Shown piece by piece: positions 1 through 8,924 of a stretch of 64,000 nucleotides of DNA. Made by a program: the position numbers and the translations under genes. The stretch is from Pollutimonas nitritireducens. GTDB taxonomy: Bacteria; Pseudomonadota; Gammaproteobacteria; Burkholderiales; Burkholderiaceae_B. The first letter of the stretch is position 1. Every line of letters starts with the position of its first letter. Below the pieces are notes generated by a model. It made no database searches, was not told the origin of the DNA, and worked only from the letters and a program-made list of their open reading frames with translations. The DNA lies in NCBI RefSeq assembly GCF_002849615.1, contig NZ_PDNV01000015.1, positions 29,240-93,239 on the forward strand, in the 5' to 3' direction.

Positions 1-1
1 G

Positions 2-376
2 ACCGGTGCAGGCGTACAGCTTCCCTCCGGAGAGGTACTGTCGTTACCTTTGCCTGAAAGCGTCACGGGCGGGGCCTATCCCGGCGGGGCCTATCCCGGC
101 GGGGCTGATATCACGGTAGGTTTGCGCGCCAGTGCCTTGCGCCTGCAGGCACGTGAAGGTGACATTGCTTTGCACGGCAACGTCCAGTTGGCCGAGATTT
201 CGGGATCCGATACCTTCGTGCACATGACGTCCGACATCGGCGATGTGGTGGCGCAGGTCACCGGCGTTCATCACTTCGATATCAATGCGCCGTTGGTGTT
301 GTACTTCACCCCGGCCATGGCCTTCGTCTTCGATGCGGCCGATAGTCTGCTGTATGCACCGAAAAGGAAGCATTGA
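2..376 (+). CDS. glpS: Glycerol ABC transporter ATP-binding subunit GlpS (3' part only)
   Basis: Open at the left edge, so only about the last 124 residues are present; the reading frame has no start inside the window that is needed. The piece is the C-terminal TOBE/MOP-like regulatory domain of a UgpC/MalK-type ABC ATPase (residue run ending in DAADSLLYAPKRKH); the nucleotide-binding domain lies outside. It stops 1 nt before the ATG of a second ATPase gene (glpT), the paired-ATPase order known from the glpSTPQUV glycerol transporters of Rhizobium and Pseudomonas-type bacteria. A 15-bp in-frame tandem repeat encodes GGAYP twice. Identity rests on the fragment plus its neighbours. Confidence 0.75.
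   Translation, partial: TGAGVQLPSGEVLSLPLPESVTGGAYPGGAYPGGADITVGLRASALRLQAREGDIALHGNVQLAEISGSDTFVHMTSDIGDVVAQVTGVHHFDINAPLVLYFTPAMAFVFDAADSLLYAPKRKH
68..105 (+). repeat. 15-bp tandem repeat inside glpS
   Basis: The unit ggcggggcctatccc occurs twice in full (68-82 and 83-97) and a third, partial copy follows (98-105). The period is five codons, so copy changes keep frame (GGAYP-GGAYP-GGAD). Confidence 0.85.
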
Positions 377-377
377 T

Positions 378-1454
378 ATGGCACGCATTGAACTGGACCT
401 GTCTCATTCCTATCTGGAACATCCGAAAAGCGACGAGGACTACGCCTTGCTGCCAATGATGATGACATTTCGCGACGGCGGGGCGTATGCTTTGCTTGGA
501 CCCTCGGGGTGTGGCAAGACCACCATGCTCAATATCATTTCTGGATTGCTCAAACCCTCGCACGGAACGGTACACTTCGACGGCGTCGACAAGACGGGCG
601 CCACGCCGCAGGCGCGCAATATCGCGCAGGTGTTCCAGTTCCCGGTGGTTTACGACACCATGACGGTGGGCGAGAATCTTGCATTTCCCCTGCGCAACCG
701 CAATATGCCGGCGGCGCAGATCAAAGCCCGCGTCGGCCAGATCTCGGAAATGCTCGAATTGAATCATCAACTCGACCAGCGCGCCGCAGGGCTTTCAGCC
801 GATGCCAAACAGAAGATCTCCCTGGGGCGAGGCCTGGTGAGGTCTGACGTGTCGGCGGTCTTGTTCGACGAACCGCTTACCGTTATTGACCCCCAGCTGA
901 AGTGGCAATTGCGTCGCAAGCTCAAGCAGATACACCACGAGCTGAAACTAACGCTTATCTATGTCACCCATGATCAGGTTGAGGCGTTGACCTTTGCCGA
1001 ACAGATCATGGTTATGTCACGCGGCAAGGTTGTGCAGGTCGGCACACCTGAAGATCTGTTCGAACGACCTGCCCATACCTTCGTAGGCCATTTCATCGGT
1101 TCGCCCGGCATGAATATCCTGCCCATCGAATCGGTCGATGGCGTGGTCAGGCTGGACGGGCAGTCAGTGCCGATGCCGGCCGGCATCGCACCCGCCCGTG
1201 GCCATATCAAATTGGGCATACGCCCCGAATATACGCAGTTGGCCGAGCCCGGCAAGCCGGGCGTCTTTACGGCTGTGGTCGAGAAGGTCCAGGACGTTGG
1301 TACGTACCAGTTGCTGACCGCGCGCGTGGGCTCGCATCTTGTACGCGCACGGCTGGATCTGGAACACGATCTTCCCAAGCCCGGCGCGCCGACGGGATTG
1401 GCGCTGCTGGACAGGCACTCCTGCTTTTATCGCGACGAGGAGCTGATTACATGA
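378..1454 (+). CDS. glpT: Glycerol ABC transporter ATP-binding subunit GlpT
   Basis: A 358-residue ABC ATPase that would hydrolyse ATP at the inner membrane to drive glycerol import together with GlpS, GlpP and GlpQ. Walker A is GPSGCGKTT (residues 41-49), the Walker B region is VLFDEP (161-166), and the H-loop is YVTHDQ near residue 196; a C-terminal TOBE domain follows. The ABC signature is not LSGGQ but LSADAK (139-144) and the D-loop reads LTVID; I recall similar variants in glycerol-transporter ATPases, so this is probably lineage-typical. The ATG at 378 is chosen because it follows the glpS stop directly with an upstream aaggaag. It overlaps glpP by 4 nt (ATGA). Confidence 0.9.
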   Translation: MARIELDLSHSYLEHPKSDEDYALLPMMMTFRDGGAYALLGPSGCGKTTMLNIISGLLKPSHGTVHFDGVDKTGATPQARNIAQVFQFPVVYDTMTVGENLAFPLRNRNMPAAQIKARVGQISEMLELNHQLDQRAAGLSADAKQKISLGRGLVRSDVSAVLFDEPLTVIDPQLKWQLRRKLKQIHHELKLTLIYVTHDQVEALTFAEQIMVMSRGKVVQVGTPEDLFERPAHTFVGHFIGSPGMNILPIESVDGVVRLDGQSVPMPAGIAPARGHIKLGIRPEYTQLAEPGKPGVFTAVVEKVQDVGTYQLLTARVGSHLVRARLDLEHDLPKPGAPTGLALLDRHSCFYRDEELIT

Positions 1455-2344
1455 GCGTTTCGACTAAACCCGTGAACCAGAAAGCCTGGTGGCTGATAGT
1501 GCCGGTCGTGGTGTGTGTGGCGTTTTCCGCCATATTGCCGCTCATGACCGTCGTAAATTATTCGGTGCAGGATGTCATATCCCCGACGCGGGCTGTGTTC
1601 GTGGGCACCGAGTGGTTTACTGCGGTCATGCGGGACCAGGACCTGCACGGGGCGTTGCTGCGGCAACTGGTGTTTTCGTTCTCTGTGCTCGCCATAGAGA
1701 TACCCTTGGGCATCATGCTTGCCCTGGCCATGCCCGCCACCGGCTGGAAGTCGTCCGCCGTGCTCGTGCTGATTGCCTTGTCGCTGCTTATTCCATGGAA
1801 TGTTGTCGGCACGATCTGGCAGATATTCGGACGCCCCGACATTGGCCTGATGGGTCACGCCCTGCGGTCGATGGGCATCGAATTCAGCTACGCCAGCAAC
1901 CCGACACACGCCTGGCTAACCGTACTGTTGATGGATGTATGGCATTGGACACCGCTGGTTGCCTTGCTGGCGTTCGCGGGCTTGCGATCCATTCCCGACG
2001 CATATTACCAGGCAGCCAGCATTGACGGCGCCAGCAAGTTTTCGATCTTTCGCTATATACAGTTGCCCAAGATGCGCGGGGTGCTGATGGTTGCGGTATT
2101 GCTCAGGTTCATGGACAGCTTCATGATCTATACCGAGCCCTTTGTACTGACCGGCGGCGGCCCCGGCGATGCCACCACTTTCCTTAGCCAGTATCTGACG
2201 CAGAAGGCGGTCGGGCAATTCGATGTGGGTCCGGCGGCGGCATTCTCGCTGATCTATTTCCTGATCATCCTGTTGCTGTGTTTCATCCTGTACAGCTGGA
2301 TGCTCCGCGTGGGAACACAAGACAAGGAGCCCGGTCATGAATGA
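1451..2344 (+). CDS. glpP: Glycerol ABC transporter permease GlpP
   Basis: A 297-residue inner-membrane permease with six predicted hydrophobic segments (first near residues 13-35, last near 264-285). The cytoplasmic EAA loop that docks the ATPase is visible as AASIDGAS...IQLPKM at about residues 188-208. It is of the MalF/UgpA type and would form the channel with GlpQ. The start overlaps the glpT stop (ATGA) and its end overlaps glpQ by 8 nt, so translation is probably coupled. Confidence 0.9.
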   Translation: MSVSTKPVNQKAWWLIVPVVVCVAFSAILPLMTVVNYSVQDVISPTRAVFVGTEWFTAVMRDQDLHGALLRQLVFSFSVLAIEIPLGIMLALAMPATGWKSSAVLVLIALSLLIPWNVVGTIWQIFGRPDIGLMGHALRSMGIEFSYASNPTHAWLTVLLMDVWHWTPLVALLAFAGLRSIPDAYYQAASIDGASKFSIFRYIQLPKMRGVLMVAVLLRFMDSFMIYTEPFVLTGGGPGDATTFLSQYLTQKAVGQFDVGPAAAFSLIYFLIILLLCFILYSWMLRVGTQDKEPGHE

Positions 2345-3152
2345 CAGCAGGCGCTTTCGCAAGCGCAGCATCTTCCTGGTTCTGTACCTGATATTTGCCA
2401 TGTTGCCCATCTACTGGATGATCAACATGAGCTTCAAGACCAATCAGGGCATCTTGTCCAGCTTCGCGCTATGGCCCACAACGTTCACATGGGACAACTA
2501 TAAAACTATCTTCACTGACCGCTCGTGGTATAGCGGATATATCAACAGCCTGATTTATGTGGTGCTCAACACGGTTATCTCCGTTACCGTGGCGCTGCCC
2601 GCTGCCTATGCGTTTTCACGCTACCGCTTCCTTGGCGACAAGCATGTGTTTTTCTGGCTGTTGACCAATCGCATGACGCCCCCGGCCGTATTTCTCTTGC
2701 CATTTTTTCAGCTGTACTCGACCTTGGGCCTGATGGACACGTATTGGGCGGTGGCCCTGGCACACCTGGTGTTCAACGTGCCGCTGGCGGTATGGATACT
2801 GGAGGGTTTCATGAGCGGGATCCCCCGTGAAATCGACGAAACCGCTTATATCGACGGCTATGGCTTCCCGCGTTTCTTTCTTACCATCTTTTTGCCGCTC
2901 ATCAAGGCCGGCGTCGGCGTGGCAGCGTTTTTCTGTTTCATGTTCAGCTGGGTCGAGCTGCTGCTGGCTCGCACGCTGACCAGCGTGCATGCCAAGCCTA
3001 TTGTTGCCACCATGACGCGGACGGTCTCGGCATCCGGCATGGACTGGGCCACTCTGGCGGCAGCGGGAACCCTCACCATTATTCCGGGCGCCATCGTGAT
3101 CTGGTTCGTCCGGCACTACATTGCAAAGGGCTTTGCAATGGGACGCGTGTAA
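2337..3152 (+). CDS. glpQ: Glycerol ABC transporter permease GlpQ
   Basis: A 271-residue MalG/UgpE-type permease, the partner of GlpP. Hydrophobic helices begin at about residues 11-29 and end at about 240-262, and the EAA loop is EIDETAYIDG...FLPLIK at about 165-190. It lies in the same operon, overlapping glpP by 8 nt and followed 10 nt later by the small gene glpU. Not to be confused with the periplasmic phosphodiesterase that is also called GlpQ. Confidence 0.9.
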   Translation: MNDSRRFRKRSIFLVLYLIFAMLPIYWMINMSFKTNQGILSSFALWPTTFTWDNYKTIFTDRSWYSGYINSLIYVVLNTVISVTVALPAAYAFSRYRFLGDKHVFFWLLTNRMTPPAVFLLPFFQLYSTLGLMDTYWAVALAHLVFNVPLAVWILEGFMSGIPREIDETAYIDGYGFPRFFLTIFLPLIKAGVGVAAFFCFMFSWVELLLARTLTSVHAKPIVATMTRTVSASGMDWATLAAAGTLTIIPGAIVIWFVRHYIAKGFAMGRV

Positions 3153-3162
3153 AGGAAGCGCC

Positions 3163-3471
3163 ATGCTGGATTGGATGGTCTGGACCGTACCCACTGCCGT
3201 ATTTTTCATTTGCATAGCACTGATGCTTGTGGGCATGACGCTGTGGGAAATAAAGCAGCCCACCACCGTGCGCAAAGGCTTCCTGCCCATGGCGACCACG
3301 CGCGGCGACCGCCTGTTCATGGGTTTGCTACTTGCCGCGTACATCAATTTGGGTTTCCTGGGACTGAGCGGCAAGCTGGCTCACTGGCTTGGGCTTTCCC
3401 AGGAACCCTCTGTCTGGATCAGTTTCGTGGTGTCCATGCTGGTTCTCGCGCTGGTCATGCGCAAGGGATAA
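3163..3471 (+). CDS. glpU: Small membrane protein GlpU (DUF2160-type)
   Basis: A 102-residue protein with three hydrophobic stretches (about residues 8-27, 49-68 and 83-99). It matches the DUF2160/GlpU family that accompanies glycerol ABC transporters between the permease and binding-protein genes; its exact role is not known. The ATG at 3163 has an aaaggaag ribosome-binding site 5-6 nt upstream; a longer reading that starts inside glpQ is less likely. Confidence 0.8.
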   Translation: MLDWMVWTVPTAVFFICIALMLVGMTLWEIKQPTTVRKGFLPMATTRGDRLFMGLLLAAYINLGFLGLSGKLAHWLGLSQEPSVWISFVVSMLVLALVMRKG

Positions 3472-3566
3472 CGTTTATTTGTGGTTGCGCGCGGTTTTCT
3501 TATCCCCCGGATCAGCGCGGCAGGGCAATGGAATGAGCGGGGACATGATCCATCAAGGAGACGATA

Positions 3567-5297
3567 ATGTTATTTCACCGTACCGCACTGGCATTCGCCG
3601 TAACCTGCCTGCTTTCCGGCCAGGCGTATGCAGGCGAAGCCGAAGCCCAGAAGTGGGTAGATAACGAGTTCCAGCCATCGACGCTGTCCAAGGATCAGCA
3701 AATGGCCGAAATGAAGTGGTTCATCGACGCTGCAGCGAAATTGAAGGAGCAGGGCGTCAACGAAATATCGGTCGTATCTGAAACGATTACGACGCATGAA
3801 TACGAAGCCAAGACGCTGGCTAGGGCGTTTGCGGAAATCACCGGTATCAGAGTGAACCACGATCTCATCCAGGAGGGCGATGTTGTCGAGAAATTGCAGA
3901 CATCCATGCAATCCGGCAGGTCCATCTACGATGGGTGGATTTCGGACTCCGACCTGATAGGAACACACTACCGTTATGGCGAAATGCTGTCGCTTACGGA
4001 TTACATGAATGGCGAGGGCAAGCAGTGGACAAATCCTCAACTGGATATCAAGGATTTTATTGGCACTTCATTCACCACCGCGCCCGACGACAAGCTTTAT
4101 CAACTTCCCGATCAACAGTTTGCAAACCTTTATTGGTTCCGTGCGGATCTGTTTGCGCGGCAAGACTTGAGAGACCAGTTCAAGGCCAAGTACGGCTACG
4201 ACCTTGGCGTACCCGTCAACTGGACCGCTTACGAAGACATCGCCAGCTTCTTCACCAACGATGTCAAGACAATCGATGGTCAACCTATATATGGACATAT
4301 GGACTACGGCAAGAAGGATCCATCGCTGGGATGGCGCTTCACGGATGCCTGGCTGTCCATGGCCGGCACTGCCGACAAGGGAACGCCCAATGGAATGCCT
4401 GTCGACGAATGGGGCATACGCGTTGCGGACGACAAATGCACGCCAGTGGGCGCTTCCGTATCGCGGGGCGGTGCCACCAATTCGCCCGCCGCCGTCTACG
4501 CCCTGACCAAATACATCGATTGGATGAAAAAGTACGCACCCAAACAGGCGCAAGGCATGACGTTCAGCGAATCGGGCCCGGTCCCGGCACAAGGCCAGAT
4601 TGCCCAACAGATCTTCTGGTATACGGCCTTCACCGCTGACATGACCAAGAAAGGCCTTCCCGTGGTCAACGAAGACGGTACGCCAAAATGGCGCATGGCC
4701 CCCGCACCTCATGGTCCTTACTGGAAGGATGGCATGCAGAATGGTTACCAGGATGTCGGTTCCTGGAGTTTCTTCAAGAATCATGATCCGAAGAAAATTG
4801 CCGGGGCCTGGTTGTACGCGCAGTTCGTGACAGCCAAAACCACGTCGCTGAAGAAATCCATCGTGGGGCTGACCTTTATTCGCGATAGCGATATTCACAG
4901 CGAGTACTTTACGAAGAATGCCGACAAGTATGGCGGCCTCATCGAGTTTTATCGCAGTCCGGCGCGGGTCGCATGGACGCCCACTGGAACCAACGTACCC
5001 GATTACCCCAAGCTTGCCCAGCTATGGTGGAAAAATGTGGCCACGGCCATCACCGGCGAAACCACGCCTCAACAAGCCATGGATACCCTGGCAACAGAAA
5101 TGGATGCTGTCATGGCCAGGCTGGAGCGGGCGGGTATGAGCCAATGCGCGCCAAAGCTGAACCCCAAGAGCGATCCGGAAAAATGGCTGAGCGACAAGCA
5201 GGCGCCATGGAAAAAGCTGGCTAACGAAAGCCCCAAAGGTGAAACCGTTGCCTACGACGCCTTGCTGAGTGCATGGAAGGAAGGTCGGGTACGCTGA
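3567..5297 (+). CDS. glpV: Glycerol ABC transporter substrate-binding protein GlpV
   Basis: A 576-residue periplasmic binding protein that would capture glycerol for GlpSTPQ. A Sec signal peptide occupies about residues 1-22 (hydrophobic core, then AYA before GEAEA). The body is the large extracellular solute-binding fold; its length suits the GlpV group, which is longer than ordinary sugar-binding proteins. A good ribosome-binding site (aaggaga) precedes the ATG. It lies 95 bp after glpU and 49 bp before glpD. Confidence 0.87.
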   Translation: MLFHRTALAFAVTCLLSGQAYAGEAEAQKWVDNEFQPSTLSKDQQMAEMKWFIDAAAKLKEQGVNEISVVSETITTHEYEAKTLARAFAEITGIRVNHDLIQEGDVVEKLQTSMQSGRSIYDGWISDSDLIGTHYRYGEMLSLTDYMNGEGKQWTNPQLDIKDFIGTSFTTAPDDKLYQLPDQQFANLYWFRADLFARQDLRDQFKAKYGYDLGVPVNWTAYEDIASFFTNDVKTIDGQPIYGHMDYGKKDPSLGWRFTDAWLSMAGTADKGTPNGMPVDEWGIRVADDKCTPVGASVSRGGATNSPAAVYALTKYIDWMKKYAPKQAQGMTFSESGPVPAQGQIAQQIFWYTAFTADMTKKGLPVVNEDGTPKWRMAPAPHGPYWKDGMQNGYQDVGSWSFFKNHDPKKIAGAWLYAQFVTAKTTSLKKSIVGLTFIRDSDIHSEYFTKNADKYGGLIEFYRSPARVAWTPTGTNVPDYPKLAQLWWKNVATAITGETTPQQAMDTLATEMDAVMARLERAGMSQCAPKLNPKSDPEKWLSDKQAPWKKLANESPKGETVAYDALLSAWKEGRVR

Positions 5298-5346
5298 CGC
5301 CGGTGTTCTACACTTAGGCTGCCCCGTATTATTTGGTTTCGCTTAT

Positions 5347-6942
5347 ATGACAACACTTGTTACTCCCCCGCCGTCCAACAGGACGCAGCTTTTGGCCGCC
5401 TTGGCCAGCGTCGGCCAAGTCGACCTGGCAATCATCGGGGGCGGGGCTTCTGGCCTGGGCGTGGCGCTTGATGCCGCCTTGCGCGGTCTCTCAGTAGTCT
5501 TGTTGGAGTCCCATGACTTTGCCAAGGGTACATCGTCGCGCGCCACGAAACTGGTACATGGCGGGGTACGCTACCTGGCGCAAGGCAATATCGCGCTGGT
5601 GCGCGAAGCCCTGCATGAGCGAACCACCCTGTTGCACAACGCGCCGCACCTGGCGCGTCCGCTGCCTTTCGTCATGCCCAGCTACAAGTGCTGGGAAACG
5701 CCGTTCTATGGGGTGGGCCTGAAGATGTACGATGCCCTCGCGGGCAAGGCTGGCTTGGGCTCCACGCAGTTTCTCAGTGCCAGTCAGGCGGGCCAGTGCC
5801 TGCCCGGTGTCAAGACCCAGGGCCTCAAAGGAGGCGTGAAGTATTGGGATGGTCAATTCGACGACGCGCGCCTGGCCGTGACGCTGGCGCGAACGGCTGC
5901 CTCGCAGGGAGCCTTATTGCTGAATTACTGTCCTGTCACCGGGCTCGTTCATCAAGACGGCAAGGTGGCGGGGGTGGAGTGCGAAGACGCCGAAACCGGC
6001 ACGCCCTACACGGTGCTGGCCAAATGCGTCGTCAATGCTACCGGTGTGTGGGTCGACCAGATACGCCAGAAAGATGGTGCCGCCATCGGCCGCGACACGC
6101 AGGCCATGGTCTCGCCCAGCCAGGGTGTGCATCTTGTTGTCGACAAAGAGTTCCTCCCAGGCGATCACGCCTTGCTGGTTCCCAAGACCCAGGACGGACG
6201 CGTATTGTTTGCAGTTCCATGGCTGGGGAAGGTCATCCTGGGCACCACCGATACGCCTCGCCAGGATCTGTCGCGCGAGCCGGATGCCTTTGCAGAGGAA
6301 GTCGCCTTCATTCTGGGCGAGGCCGGCAAATACTTGGACCGCGCACCACAACGCAGCGACGTTAGAAGCATATGGGTAGGATTGCGACCGCTCGTGCGAC
6401 CGCCGGAAAACGAAGGAGGCGCCACCAAGAAGATCAGCCGCGAACATATCGTGCTGGTCAGTCCGAGCGGGCTGGTAACTGTTACTGGCGGGAAATGGAC
6501 GACGTATCGCGCGATGGCCGAGGACGTCCTGGAAAAATGTGTCCAGAATGGATTGTTGCCTCGCCTGCCGCCGTCCGAGACCAGCGATTTCCTACTGCTG
6601 GGCGCACAAGAAAACGGGCAGGCCCGTACGTCAATGGCAACGGTACCCGGGCTGGATGCCTATGGTAGCGAAGCGAAGTGCGTGCTGACCTTGCCCGGAA
6701 ACGAAACGCTGCTCGCTCCGGGGCTGAGCGTTGCTATGCTGCGCTTTGCCGCACGCTACGAATACGCCCGCACAGTCGAAGATTTCCTGGCCCGACGCTC
6801 GCGTATATTGTTCCTGGATGCCAGATTGGCGGCCAGCCTTGCGCCGGCGGTGGCGGCGCTGATGCAAGAGGAAACTGGGGTGGATCCGCAACTGGATGCT
6901 TTCCTGCGGCTTACGAAGCAGTATCTGCGTTTGCCTTCCTGA
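5347..6942 (+). CDS. glpD: FAD-dependent glycerol-3-phosphate dehydrogenase GlpD
   Basis: A 531-residue aerobic, membrane-associated flavoenzyme that oxidises sn-glycerol 3-phosphate to dihydroxyacetone phosphate and passes electrons to quinone. The N-terminal dinucleotide fold is AIIGGGASGLG (about residues 28-38), followed by the GlpD-type FAD contact region with GTSSRATKLVHGGVRYL. The C-terminal domain is present and the length is normal. The ATG at 5347 puts the FAD motif at the usual distance from the N-terminus; an upstream reading from 5269 would overlap glpV. Together with the transporter it makes a glycerol uptake and oxidation unit; the glycerol kinase must be elsewhere. Confidence 0.93.
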   Translation: MTTLVTPPPSNRTQLLAALASVGQVDLAIIGGGASGLGVALDAALRGLSVVLLESHDFAKGTSSRATKLVHGGVRYLAQGNIALVREALHERTTLLHNAPHLARPLPFVMPSYKCWETPFYGVGLKMYDALAGKAGLGSTQFLSASQAGQCLPGVKTQGLKGGVKYWDGQFDDARLAVTLARTAASQGALLLNYCPVTGLVHQDGKVAGVECEDAETGTPYTVLAKCVVNATGVWVDQIRQKDGAAIGRDTQAMVSPSQGVHLVVDKEFLPGDHALLVPKTQDGRVLFAVPWLGKVILGTTDTPRQDLSREPDAFAEEVAFILGEAGKYLDRAPQRSDVRSIWVGLRPLVRPPENEGGATKKISREHIVLVSPSGLVTVTGGKWTTYRAMAEDVLEKCVQNGLLPRLPPSETSDFLLLGAQENGQARTSMATVPGLDAYGSEAKCVLTLPGNETLLAPGLSVAMLRFAARYEYARTVEDFLARRSRILFLDARLAASLAPAVAALMQEETGVDPQLDAFLRLTKQYLRLPS

Positions 6943-6968
6943 TACATCGGCGGCTGGACGCACGCGGA

Positions 6969-7487
6969 CTAGCTATCGAACACGGTGCGGGCGGACTCGA
7001 AGCGTTTGGCGAAATAAGGATTGCCCAGCGAATCGATACGCACCCGACCGCCCGAAGACGGGGCGTTGATGAAGTTGCCGTCTCCCAGATAGATACCCAT
7101 ATGTGAGAAAGGCCGATTCAGCGTGTTGAAGAACACGAAGTCTCCGGCTTTGAGTTTTCTTCTGGCTATTGGGCGGCTCAGGCTGGCAATTGCGGCGGTG
7201 TTGTGCGGGAGCGCCTGGCCGGCCGCATTGTTGAATACATAGGCGACCAGGCCGCTGCAGTCGAATCCGTTGATGGGTGCCGAGCCACCGTACTTATAGT
7301 GCGACTCCAGCAAGGCTAATGCTGTCATCACTACTTCGTTGCGATGCTCCGCGTCAACGACGACGGGTGGACGTGACGGGCGCTGACCCTGCTGTCCGCC
7401 TGAGCCGGCGCAGCCGCCCAGCACCAGTAACACGGTTACTGTCGCGATCAGTCGCAGTGGAAAGGAGATACGCAAGGCTATCGTCAT
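6969..7487 (-). CDS. NlpC/P60-family lipoprotein, cell-wall peptidase
   Basis: A 172-residue predicted lipoprotein: positive N-terminus, hydrophobic segment and lipobox LGGC with Cys26. The rest is one NlpC/P60 domain, a cysteine peptidase that cuts peptide links in peptidoglycan. The nucleophile is Cys77 (FDCSG) and the base His129 (SHMGIY); the third, polar position is Asn141 (FINAPSS), where many relatives have His. The start at 7487 is preferred because it gives a proper signal sequence. It is convergent with glpD and divergent from flhD, and may belong to neither unit. The Spr/MepS-like size suggests a murein endopeptidase; substrate unproven. Confidence 0.85.
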   Translation of the reverse strand: MTIALRISFPLRLIATVTVLLVLGGCAGSGGQQGQRPSRPPVVVDAEHRNEVVMTALALLESHYKYGGSAPINGFDCSGLVAYVFNNAAGQALPHNTAAIASLSRPIARRKLKAGDFVFFNTLNRPFSHMGIYLGDGNFINAPSSGGRVRIDSLGNPYFAKRFESARTVFDS

Positions 7488-7741
7488 CGTCGTATTATTC
7501 TCGCAAAACAGCCTGCATACAATGTAGTACTCGGGTTGGAGCGATACGGTTGTATCTTTAAGACACAATTAGGTAAGCAAATATGGAAACTGCGACTAAA
7601 ATTTGTAAAGTTTGACGTGCACAATGTAAATAGTTGTCGATTTTTGATACTATTTGCTTGCGGCTTTATTCATAAATCGCATGAAAAAGTTAGTAAGCCA
7701 CCGTTTTGGAAAAACAAGCGGTCACATCCTAGGAGTTGGGC
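7488..7741. promoter_or_regulatory. AT-rich divergent regulatory region upstream of flhDC
   Basis: This 254-bp gap between the divergent NlpC-type gene and flhD is clearly richer in A+T than the genes around it, as expected for the control region of the flagellar master operon. One possible sigma-70 promoter is TTGATA (7644-7649), 17 bp, TATTCA (7667-7672); the -10 is weak. A strong ribosome-binding site (aggag, 7731-7735) precedes the flhD ATG at 7742. Confidence 0.45.
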
Positions 7742-8065
7742 ATGTCCATGTCGGAAAATTCATCGTTGCGTGATATTCACGAAGTTAATCTGTCGTATCT
7801 GATGTTGGCGCAACGACTTCTGCGGGAAAACTTCTCCGCCGGTATGTTTCGTCTTGGTTTCAACGCCGATGTGGCCGATATCGTACTTCGTTTGTCTCCG
7901 GCCCAGCTCGTAAAGCTGGCCGGCTCCAGTTCATTGATATGCGGGTTCCGCCTTAACGATTACGACCTTCTGTCTTCATTGACGCAGGATGTGCTCGGGG
8001 GCGTATTGCAGCAGGCGCATTCCACCATATTGCTGGCCCAGCGTGCTGCCACACAGCCCGCTTAA
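7742..8065 (+). CDS. flhD: Flagellar master regulator subunit FlhD
   Basis: A 107-residue protein that forms the FlhD4C2 activator of class II flagellar promoters. The sequence has the FlhD pattern ([17 protein letters not shown] near the N-terminus) and is entirely helical in character. The ATG at 7742 follows an aggag site by 6 nt; a second ATG six bases later is a possible alternative. flhC follows after 23 bp, so the two are co-transcribed. Confidence 0.93.
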   Translation: MSMSENSSLRDIHEVNLSYLMLAQRLLRENFSAGMFRLGFNADVADIVLRLSPAQLVKLAGSSSLICGFRLNDYDLLSSLTQDVLGGVLQQAHSTILLAQRAATQPA

Positions 8066-8088
8066 TCATTCGATCAGAAGACATACTC

Positions 8089-8760
8089 ATGGCAAGCAAA
8101 AGTGTCGCCAAGGAAGCCAGCGAAATATTTTTGGCTTCGGAAATGATCAAGCTGGGTGCGCGCCTGCAGGTACTGCAGGCTGAAACCAGCCTCAGCTACG
8201 ATCGCCTCGCACGTTTGTATCGGGAAGTGAAAGGCTGCTCGCCACCGAAAGGCATGTTGCCATTTTCGGTTGACTGGTTCATGACCTGGCTGCCCAATAT
8301 CCATTCAAGTGTGTTTCATAGCATCTATCAGTTTATGGATACCCGCAGTCCAGCCAAGAAGTCGCAGGCCCTGGTCGAGGCATATCGTCTCTATCTGGAG
8401 CAGGCCTCAACCGGCAGAGCGGACGAGCCATTTGGCGAGCCTGTGCTGAGTTTCACGCGCGCATGGATGCTCGTTCGATTCTTTGACAGCAGCATGTTGC
8501 AGCTTTCGTATTGCGAACGATGCAAAGGCGGTTTCGTCGCCCATGCGCATGACCCTCAGAAGGGTTTTATTTGCGCGATCTGCCGTCCACCACCACGGGC
8601 GGGCAAAACCCGCGCGCATGCCGCCGCTTGCAAAAAGGCAGTTGCCTCCGCCAGTCCGCTTATCGACATAGAAGTCGTGGCCCAACTCGTCGCTGGAAAA
8701 TCTCGCCGTCCGGCCAAAGTTACAGCCGTGCACGCTATGGCGGTTCCCAGTCTGGCTTAG
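8089..8760 (+). CDS. flhC: Flagellar master regulator subunit FlhC
   Basis: A 223-residue DNA-contacting partner of FlhD. The zinc site of four cysteines is intact: Cys142, Cys145, Cys162 and Cys165 (CERC...CAIC). The protein is about 30 residues longer than the enterobacterial form, because of a basic, Ala-rich C-terminal tail after the zinc cluster. An intrinsic terminator follows the stop codon. Confidence 0.93.
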   Translation: MASKSVAKEASEIFLASEMIKLGARLQVLQAETSLSYDRLARLYREVKGCSPPKGMLPFSVDWFMTWLPNIHSSVFHSIYQFMDTRSPAKKSQALVEAYRLYLEQASTGRADEPFGEPVLSFTRAWMLVRFFDSSMLQLSYCERCKGGFVAHAHDPQKGFICAICRPPPRAGKTRAHAAACKKAVASASPLIDIEVVAQLVAGKSRRPAKVTAVHAMAVPSLA

Positions 8761-8792
8761 CCCGCAACAGGGCCTTCTTTACCAATTTTCTG

Positions 8793-8821
8793 CCGCCTTG
8801 GAAATTTTCCGGGCGGTTTTT
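8793..8821 (+). terminator. Intrinsic terminator after flhC
   Basis: Stem CCGCC (8793-8797) pairs with GGCGG (8812-8816), with an inner GGAAA/TTTCC pairing and a following run of five T. It would separate flhDC from motAB. Confidence 0.7.
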
Positions 8822-8924
8822 CGTAGCAGAGCCGGGATTTGGGCTTGAAAACACCCTTTGAAGGGCGCTTTTGGTAAGCAAAAAGAACGGATCATATGCA
8901 TATGTGTTTATCTAGGGCGTATCC

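Noticed and set aside
7606..7613. Perfect sigma-28 -35 (TAAAGTTT) upstream of flhD
   Set aside because: The sequence 11 bp further on (TGTAAATA) does not resemble GCCGATAA, and flhDC is the class I operon.
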